10,937 bases of DNA from NCBI GenBank assembly GCA_013139395.1, contig WTAX01000170.1, positions 1-10,937 on the forward strand, read 5' to 3'. The DNA comes from Gammaproteobacteria bacterium (GTDB lineage: Bacteria > Pseudomonadota > Gammaproteobacteria > GRL18). A program made the position numbers and the translations under genes. The notes beneath the pieces were generated by a model, which was given only the letters and a program-made list of their open reading frames with translations, was not told the DNA's origin and did no database searches. Shown piece by piece: positions 6,639 through 10,937 of the stretch (positions are counted from its first letter, which is position 1; every line of letters starts with the position of its first letter).

Positions 6639-6769
6639 CTTTAACTTTTACAAACCCCTTTTCAGCATCTGCATTAATCACTTCCAATAAATTATCAAGG
6701 TTGTCGTATTATTACTATTTAATCATATTTGACATTATTGAATTTGTATCCATATAATAAAAAGACGTT

Positions 6770-6801
6770 GTTATTTAGATTAGGAGTTATTTAGATTAGG
6801 A
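6770..6801. repeat. Second perfect 16-nt tandem duplication
   Basis: GTTATTTAGATTAGGA is present twice without a gap (6770-6785 and 6786-6801). It is the same unit length as the tandem at 5732-5763 but unrelated in sequence. It lies in the non-coding gap before the CBS-transporter operon, about 110 bp upstream of the candidate promoter. Confidence 0.9.
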
Positions 6802-6913
6802 CTAATAATGACTAAAATAATAAGTAAGAAAAAATAAAAACAATGTAACTAATCACTAATATAAATTACCCGACCCTGAAAAAAAACATTTCTTCCTGTT
6901 CGGTATGTTTATT

Positions 6914-6955
6914 TGTCAAATACTTTGACATCATTACATCGCTTCTTGATATATT
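6914..6955 (+). promoter_or_regulatory. Candidate promoter with overlapping dyad operator
   Basis: TGTCAAA (6914-6920) and TTTGACA (6924-6930) form a perfect 7-3-7 dyad. Its right half contains TTGACA (6925-6930), an exact -35 consensus. TATATT follows at 6950-6955, but the 19-nt spacing is longer than ideal; GATATA at 6948-6953 gives 17 nt. A dyad covering the -35 box suggests repression or activation by a dimeric regulator. Transcription from here would give a leader of about 240 nt before the CBS-protein start at 7203. Confidence 0.45.
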
Positions 6956-6983
6956 AAAACATTACGTTCTATCTATACTGTTC

Positions 6984-7018
6984 ATAAAAAATAGCGATGA
7001 CTACTGACTATTTTTTAT
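6984..7018 (+). ncRNA. Leader hairpin, possible regulatory element
   Basis: ATAAAAAATAG (6984-6994) and CTATTTTTTAT (7008-7018) are perfect 11-bp complements around a 13-nt loop, in the presumed 5' leader of the CBS-transporter operon. The T6 run within the right arm makes it resemble an attenuator or weak terminator. No known riboswitch class was recognised. Confidence 0.35.
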
Positions 7019-7038
7019 TCATGGCAGGAAAGCTTTGT

Positions 7039-7083
7039 ATGGGACATTTTTACAATAGCAGTGAACTCCATAATATGACTTAA
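7039..7083 (+). CDS. Possible 14-residue leader peptide
   Basis: An ATG preceded by AGGAAAG (7026-7032, 6-nt spacing) opens a 14-codon frame reading MGHFYNSSELHNMT and ending at a TAA. The good ribosome-binding site and its position between the leader hairpin and the first operon gene make a leader peptide possible. Its residues show no obvious enrichment that would point to amino-acid attenuation. An in-frame ATG at 7021 has no ribosome-binding site. It may be a chance frame. Confidence 0.25.
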   Translation: MGHFYNSSELHNMT

Positions 7084-7202
7084 AACAATACTATCGTTCT
7101 GCATCACTGACTTTTAAAGTTCCATAATAATTTACTGTTAAAATCAAGATGTATTGAGAAACCAGGAATTTAACCCCTTTTATGTAATGAGGTAACCAGG
7201 CT

Positions 7203-7730
7203 ATGACTGCCACAACCATAATGAGTACCAATGTTGTTACATTGAAGCCAGATGATACCATAGCTGACGCTTTACAGCTCATGTGTAAGCATACAGTACA
7301 CAATTTACCCGTACTGGATAATGATGGTACATTTCTAGGATTATTCAGTTTACGCCGTTTATCACGAGAGCTGCTTCCTAAAGCAGCAAAACTCGATGAA
7401 AGCAGTCTGCTCATGCACATCAATTTTATGCCTGACGATACTGATGAATTATTAAAACGCTTGACTAAATTAGGCCACAAACCCGTATCAAGTTTACTGG
7501 AAAAAGCGGGGAAACTACGCTTATGTCATCCTGATACAACGTTACCAGAACTATTGCAATTACTCTTTGAAAGCCCGACTAGTTTGCCGGTTGTTGTGGT
7601 GGAAGGCAAAAAGAAAAAACTGGCCGGTATGGTATCAAACTGGGATGTACTGACTAAACTAACCGTTAATCTTCTGGGCGATAAAGATACCAGGCCGTGT
7701 ACTAATGCTGAAACAAATACTCCATCTTGA
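7203..7730 (+). CDS. CBS-domain pair protein (first of two)
   Basis: The 175-residue soluble protein contains two CBS domains that should fold as one Bateman module, the usual sensor for AMP, ATP, SAM or Mg2+. CBS1 covers about residues 1-56 (IMSTNVVTLKPDDTIADAL, then HNLPVLDNDGTFLGLFSLRRL). CBS2 covers about 95-155 (CHPDTTLPELLQLL, then SLPVVVVEGKKKKLAGMVSNWDVL, read as the standard CBS hydrophobic core). The linker of about 40 residues is charged. TGAGGT precedes the ATG at good spacing. It is 39 bp upstream of the transporter gene, with a second CBS protein on the far side, so the likely role is a detached regulatory subunit of the transporter. No catalytic domain is present. The ligand cannot be deduced. 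Confidence 0.9.
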   Translation: MTATTIMSTNVVTLKPDDTIADALQLMCKHTVHNLPVLDNDGTFLGLFSLRRLSRELLPKAAKLDESSLLMHINFMPDDTDELLKRLTKLGHKPVSSLLEKAGKLRLCHPDTTLPELLQLLFESPTSLPVVVVEGKKKKLAGMVSNWDVLTKLTVNLLGDKDTRPCTNAETNTPS

Positions 7731-7769
7731 AACCTGTTTTGAAATTATAACGCAATTAAGGAATATAAA

Positions 7770-9104
7770 ATGGATTCCCATGCATCAGCTATAATATTCG
7801 GCTGGGACCCATTATGGGTATCCAGTATCGTTTTCGTCATCACTTATGCGGTGATTGTTACCGAAAAAATCAATCGCTCCATTGTCGCCCTGTTAGGTGC
7901 TGGTTTGATGATCACTCTGGGAGTACTTAATCAGCAGACCGCAATTAACGGCATCGATTTTAATACACTGGGTTTGTTGACTGGAATGATGGTCATTGTT
8001 GCTATTTCTCGGCGTAGCGGCGTATTTCAGTATGTTGCGGTGTGGTCGGCCAAGAAAGTAAAGGCTAGTCCATGGGGTATTTTATTCATGTTGTCACTCG
8101 TGACAGCCGTATTTTCAGCATTGCTGGATAATGTCACCACCGTCTTGCTGATTGCACCGGTTACCTTATTGATTACCGGTGAATTGAAGATTCACCCTTA
8201 CCCTTTTCTCTTTGCCGAAATTTTTGCCTCAAATATTGGCGGCACAGCAACATTAATCGGCGATCCACCCAATATTATGATTGGCTCTGCCGTCAATTTA
8301 ACATTCAATGATTTCTTAATAAATACGGCTCCAATTACACTCATTATTTTTCCCATAACACTCTTTGTTATCTATCTAATCTGGGGGCGTCATATGCATG
8401 CCACCGATGAGGCTCGGGAGCGTATTATGCAGTTTAAGGAAAGACAGGCAATCACCGATGTTCCGTTACTCAAGAAATCGTTATTTGTCATTTCGCTGGT
8501 TGTTATCGGTTTTCTTTTCGCCCATCCACTGCATCTTGAACCTGCGACTATTTCTATGATGGGAGCTGCTTTACTTTTGTTGCTGACAAGTATCAACACA
8601 GGAGCTAAAGAGCAAAGTGAAAATGTTCATAAAAGTTTTGCTGAAGTTGAATGGGTCACCATTTTCTTTTTTGTCGGCTTATTCATTCTCGTCCATGGTA
8701 TAGAACATGCGGGCCTTCTGGACATATTTGCAAATCAGGTACTCTCATTAACTGGAGGAGATCTTACCCTGACTGCTATGGCGATCATATGGGTATCGGC
8801 TGTATTTTCTGCAATTGTCGATAATATTCCCTTTGTTGCCACCATGATCCCTATAATCGAGTCAATGGCACCGACATTTGGCGGTGCGGATCAATTAATG
8901 CCTTTATGGTGGTCATTGTCACTCGGTGCCTGCCTTGGAGGAAATGGCTCACTGGTGGGAGCCAGTGCTAACCTCATCGTTGCCGGCTTTGCTGAACGTG
9001 CAGGCTACCGCATTCATTTTATCCAATTTATGCTCATCGCATTTCCGCTAATGCTGTTAAGTATTGTAATAGCCAGTATATATGTATACATAAGGTATCT
9101 CTAA
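7770..9104 (+). CDS. ArsB/NhaD-superfamily ion transporter
   Basis: This 444-residue inner-membrane protein of the ion transporter superfamily (ArsB/NhaD/SLC13/P-protein group) has about 10-12 hydrophobic segments. The two inverted halves are visible as sequence repeats: FSALLDNVTTVLLIAPV (115-131) against FSAIVDNIPFVATMIPI (346-362), and GGTATLIGDPPNIMIGSA (157-174) against GGNGSLVGASANLIVAGF (390-407). The LDN and VDN motifs and the GDPPN loop are hallmarks of this group and probably form the ion path. Members move Na+ against H+, export arsenite or carry anions; the substrate cannot be chosen from sequence. There are no arsenic genes nearby, so an arsenite role is not favoured. AAGGA stands 8 nt before the ATG. 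It sits between two CBS-pair proteins, 1 nt from the second, which suggests nucleotide-gated control. Confidence 0.92.
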   Translation: MDSHASAIIFGWDPLWVSSIVFVITYAVIVTEKINRSIVALLGAGLMITLGVLNQQTAINGIDFNTLGLLTGMMVIVAISRRSGVFQYVAVWSAKKVKASPWGILFMLSLVTAVFSALLDNVTTVLLIAPVTLLITGELKIHPYPFLFAEIFASNIGGTATLIGDPPNIMIGSAVNLTFNDFLINTAPITLIIFPITLFVIYLIWGRHMHATDEARERIMQFKERQAITDVPLLKKSLFVISLVVIGFLFAHPLHLEPATISMMGAALLLLLTSINTGAKEQSENVHKSFAEVEWVTIFFFVGLFILVHGIEHAGLLDIFANQVLSLTGGDLTLTAMAIIWVSAVFSAIVDNIPFVATMIPIIESMAPTFGGADQLMPLWWSLSLGACLGGNGSLVGASANLIVAGFAERAGYRIHFIQFMLIAFPLMLLSIVIASIYVYIRYL

Positions 9105-9105
9105 T

Positions 9106-9585
9106 ATGTCAATGGATATACAAAACGTGTTAATTCCAACCATCATTATCCACCCTGGAATGTATGTACGTGATTTATTTAAAGAATGTGGTAAATTGCA
9201 TATACATGCTCTGCCTTACTGTGATGAAAAAGGCAACCTTAGCGGTACTCTGACTCTGAAAAACATTATGAAATTCTCCTGCCTGCCAGAACACATGGTA
9301 GAACTGGCTAACTTGTTAGGAAATCAGATGTCCTGTGTTGAAAATGCCGAGGAGAAGGCTCGTGAAATTATCTGTAATCCGGTTGAGCCATATGTACGGG
9401 AACTGGGTGAAACCATATCTTCAAAGGAGCCTTTAATCAAGGCACTGGCATTGATGGAAAAAAATAAAACCAGTTATATTTTTGTTGTCGATAATAATGA
9501 CTATAAAGGCCAGGTTACCATTCAGGGTATTGCACAGGTAATGTCTACCTTTGATGATTCCTGTGCAATTCCAGATAAACCTTAG
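9106..9585 (+). CDS. CBS-domain pair protein (second of two)
   Basis: The 159-residue soluble protein has two CBS-like domains. CBS1 is about residues 8-58 (IPTIIIHPGMYVRDLFKEC, then LPYCDEKGNLSGTLTLKNI). CBS2 is about 92-148 (VEPYVRELGETISSKEPLIK, then TSYIFVVDNNDYKGQVTIQG). It begins 1 nt after the transporter stop, with AAGG about 10 nt before the ATG, so it is almost certainly co-transcribed and perhaps translationally coupled. It is clearly diverged from the first CBS protein of the operon rather than a recent duplicate. Five cysteines (28, 59, 77, 90, 153) are notable for a small CBS protein. The likely role is a second regulatory partner for the transporter; the ligand is unknown. An ATG at 9112 is an alternative start. 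Confidence 0.87.
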   Translation: MSMDIQNVLIPTIIIHPGMYVRDLFKECGKLHIHALPYCDEKGNLSGTLTLKNIMKFSCLPEHMVELANLLGNQMSCVENAEEKAREIICNPVEPYVRELGETISSKEPLIKALALMEKNKTSYIFVVDNNDYKGQVTIQGIAQVMSTFDDSCAIPDKP

Positions 9586-9713
9586 ATTTCCAACAAGGTA
9601 AAAATACACCACAATCATCAATTTTTGTCTTTTCTTAAATTTATCTATGAAATCGATAATAGGCGAAATCAAAGAATCAGGCTCCCCTTTTAACCCATTT
9701 TTAGTTCGCTTGA

Positions 9714-9762
9714 AAAAATAAGTGACCACAGACTTTTTGTAAATAACACGCTGAATAGTTAC
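9714..9762. repeat. Single arm of the palindromic element, inverted
   Basis: These 49 bases match the reverse complement of bases 1-49 at about 45 positions and share its terminal CTGAATAGTTAC (9751-9762). No partner arm is visible in the preceding 130 bp, so it is a solo or truncated copy. Beyond both elements the flanks share TTAATATAAA followed shortly by GTTCA. It lies 75 bp before hemG and could carry part of its promoter. The 250 bp between the CBS gene and hemG hold no other gene. Confidence 0.7.
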
Positions 9763-9836
9763 AAAATATGTTAATATAAACAGTTCAAGTCAACAACTTA
9801 TGTGTCGTAAAAAACTCCGAAGTAAACACTCAAGAT

Positions 9837-10364
9837 ATGAGCAAAATTATTATCATTTATTCAACTACTGATGGACATACCAGAGAAATCTGTTCGTATC
9901 TTATGCAAGTGGTTGAGGAGCTTGGCAATCAGGTAACATTGGTTTCTATCAATGATAAAAAAGAAATTGACTTAAATTCATTTGATAAAATAGTTATTGG
10001 AGCTAGTATTCGTTATGGAAAACACAGTAAAAAAGTTTACGAACTTATAAAAAACAACTCACCTATTTTAGAAAAGAAATCTAGTGCATTTTTCACTGTC
10101 AATGTTGTAGCACGTAAGCCAGAGAAAAACCAACCTGAAACAAATCCTTATTTAAAAAAATTTCTAAAGCAAATATCCTGGAAACCAAAAAGATTGGCAG
10201 TTTTTGCAGGAAAAATAGATTATCAAAAATATAAGTTTTGGGACCGCTCCATGATCAGACTAATAATGTGGATGACTAAAGGTCCCACGGATCCAAAGGC
10301 AAATATCGAGTTCACAAATTGGAATCAAGTAAAAGAATTCGGACAAACAATTAGTAAAATGTAG
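9837..10364 (+). CDS. hemG: Menaquinone-dependent protoporphyrinogen oxidase
   Basis: HemG oxidises protoporphyrinogen IX to protoporphyrin IX, the penultimate step of heme biosynthesis. It uses FMN and passes electrons to the quinone pool at the inner membrane. The 175-residue protein matches the flavodoxin-like HemG family throughout (E. coli HemG is 181 residues). The FMN phosphate loop is YSTTDGHT at 8-15 and the second flavin loop is GASIRYGKHS at 55-64. The HemG-specific region SAFFTVNVVARKPEKNQPET lies at 83-102. IRLIMWMTKGPTDP at 140-153 is also typical. The ATG at 9837 has only a weak ribosome-binding site (CTCAAG). No other heme gene is nearby; it stands alone between a repeat arm and a transposase-like remnant. 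The gene is noticeably more AT-rich and lysine-rich than the leuA or transporter genes, which is compatible with transfer. Confidence 0.96.
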   Translation: MSKIIIIYSTTDGHTREICSYLMQVVEELGNQVTLVSINDKKEIDLNSFDKIVIGASIRYGKHSKKVYELIKNNSPILEKKSSAFFTVNVVARKPEKNQPETNPYLKKFLKQISWKPKRLAVFAGKIDYQKYKFWDRSMIRLIMWMTKGPTDPKANIEFTNWNQVKEFGQTISKM

Positions 10365-10937
10365 GATCAAATAAAATAAAACCACATAACAAATTGCTGT
10401 ACTCTGAAAAATTTTCGGTACTGTCAACTTAATTCCCTTTCACCTAAGAAATCCTCTACTCCATAAATTTCAGGCACAGGAAATCTCAGTCAATTCATTC
10501 AACGCACACTCACGAAAAGCTCTATAATTTTTTGCTCTAATTAAATGACGACCTGGATTAAATAAATTATTAACTTGTGAATGTATAAATAAAATAAATT
10601 TGTTTTTTTGGAATTTAAGTATCTAAAAGTAGCAGTAATAAGAAGTAAATTAGATAAAAATCAGAAGTCGTAAGTAACTCCTAAGAGTAAATAATACTCA
10701 TTAGTAAACACAAATGACTTTTAGGACAATTGGAGTCAATCCGATGATATCTCTTTTCAGCAAAAATCATTAAATTTTTAATTTCTTATTTTGATTTCGA
10801 ATGATGTTCCCTTTTGAGAACACAACTAAAAGAATTCACGGATATTTATTTTTAATGTTCAGGTAATATTGGCATTTATTAACGGTTGGAGAAGGGGCGA
10901 CTATAAAAGGTCATTAATGTAGGCTTTGGGTAATGTC
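10365..10937. other. Non-coding tail after hemG
   Basis: This 573-bp stretch is very AT-rich and holds no intact gene on either strand. It contains the transposase-like fragment at 10470-10622, an imperfect hairpin near 10399-10421 (GTACTCTGAAAA with TTTTCGGTAC) that might terminate hemG, and a small dyad near 10804-10821 (TGTTC and GAACA arms). Nothing else was recognised. The last 80 bp are less AT-rich and may approach another feature outside the window. Confidence 0.5.
10470..10622 (-). pseudogene. Possible transposase C-terminal remnant
   Basis: On the minus strand a frame with no start codon reads IHSQVNNLFNPGRHLIRAK followed by NYRAFRECALNELTEISCA and a TGA at 10470-10472. It opens after a TAG at 10623-10625. 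The pattern NLF-x-x-GRHL-x-x-A-x-x-YR-x-x-R, then a hydrophobic residue and WE/TEI, resembles the C-terminal tail of IS6-type DDE transposases as I recall them. The catalytic core is absent. The mixed-charge composition stands out from the surrounding AT-rich DNA. It is best read as debris of an insertion sequence. The family assignment is tentative. Confidence 0.45.

Larger units (their letters stand above)
6598..7202. other. 605-bp gap before CBS-transporter operon
   Basis: There is no intact gene of normal size. The gap contains, in order, a hairpin at 6609-6638, a coding-like minus-strand open stretch at 6598-6708, the 16-nt tandem at 6770-6801, the dyad and promoter candidate at 6914-6955, a hairpin at 6984-7018 and a 14-codon frame at 7039-7083. 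The right half is best read as promoter and leader of the downstream operon. Confidence 0.55.

Noticed and set aside
7091..7480. 129-residue minus-strand open frame
   Set aside because: It lies antisense to the first CBS gene, is serine/leucine-rich without recognisable motifs, and is a shadow of the real gene.
7770..9104. Calling the transporter ArsB (arsenite efflux)
   Set aside because: The superfamily motifs fit Na+/H+ antiporters and other ion transporters equally well, and no arsR, arsC or arsA gene is nearby.
9433..9729. 98-residue minus-strand open frame
   Set aside because: It overlaps the second CBS gene and the repeat arm, and its composition is low-complexity Ile/Phe/Lys with no family features.
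1..9762. The whole span as a composite transposon bounded by inverted repeats
   Set aside because: The content is mostly core genes (leuA, dinB), the two repeats are diverged, no transposase lies inside, and target duplications cannot be seen. Two independent insertions of one repeat family is simpler.
10900..10937. Minus-strand reading TLPKAYINDLL at the window end as a transposase tail
   Set aside because: It is too short (11 residues before a stop), and the resemblance to an insertion-sequence C-terminus is not specific.

Overview
The window is AT-rich chromosomal DNA, most likely from a gammaproteobacterium. The main support is a HemG-type (flavodoxin-like) protoporphyrinogen oxidase, which is largely a gammaproteobacterial enzyme. 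A long-form LeuA, DinB, YjbQ and an AsnC/Lrp regulator fit with this. The genus cannot be fixed from the sequence. There are no rRNA, tRNA, CRISPR or phage genes.

Layout, left to right. (1) 1-149 is an imperfect palindromic repeat that resembles a non-autonomous mobile element (MITE). A diverged copy of one of its arms lies in inverted orientation at 9714-9762. (2) 164-2547 holds leuA (minus strand, leucine biosynthesis) divergent from an Lrp/AsnC-type regulator (plus strand). Their shared AT-rich spacer carries a 17-bp dyad. (3) 2602-5666 is a minus-strand run, in transcription order: a small frameshifted gene, a YjbQ-family protein, a cupin (4-bp overlap with yjbQ), an acylphosphatase, DNA polymerase IV (dinB) and an exported IalB-family protein. 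(4) 5667-5898 is a non-coding stretch packed with inverted repeats and a perfect 16-nt tandem duplication. (5) 5899-6597 encodes a class I SAM-dependent methyltransferase that, unusually, carries a secretion-type N-terminus. (6) 6598-7202 is a 605-bp gap with a hairpin, a second 16-nt tandem duplication, a perfect 7-3-7 dyad overlapping a TTGACA box, another hairpin and a 14-codon reading frame. (7) 7203-9585 is a compact three-gene plus-strand operon: a CBS-pair protein, an ArsB/NhaD (ion transporter superfamily) membrane transporter, and a second, different CBS-pair protein. (8) 9586-10937 holds the repeat arm, hemG, and a non-coding tail with what reads like the C-terminal remnant of a transposase.

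How the genes work together. LeuA and the regulator are a plausible enzyme/regulator pair. The CBS-transporter-CBS operon looks like an ion transporter whose nucleotide-sensing domains are supplied as two separate soluble proteins rather than fused to it. This is the strongest candidate for a less-described system here. The yjbQ-cupin-acylphosphatase-dinB run looks co-transcribed but mixes functions. hemG looks like a cassette set between mobile-element debris. All functional calls rest on reading the translated sequence and recognising family motifs; no database search was possible.
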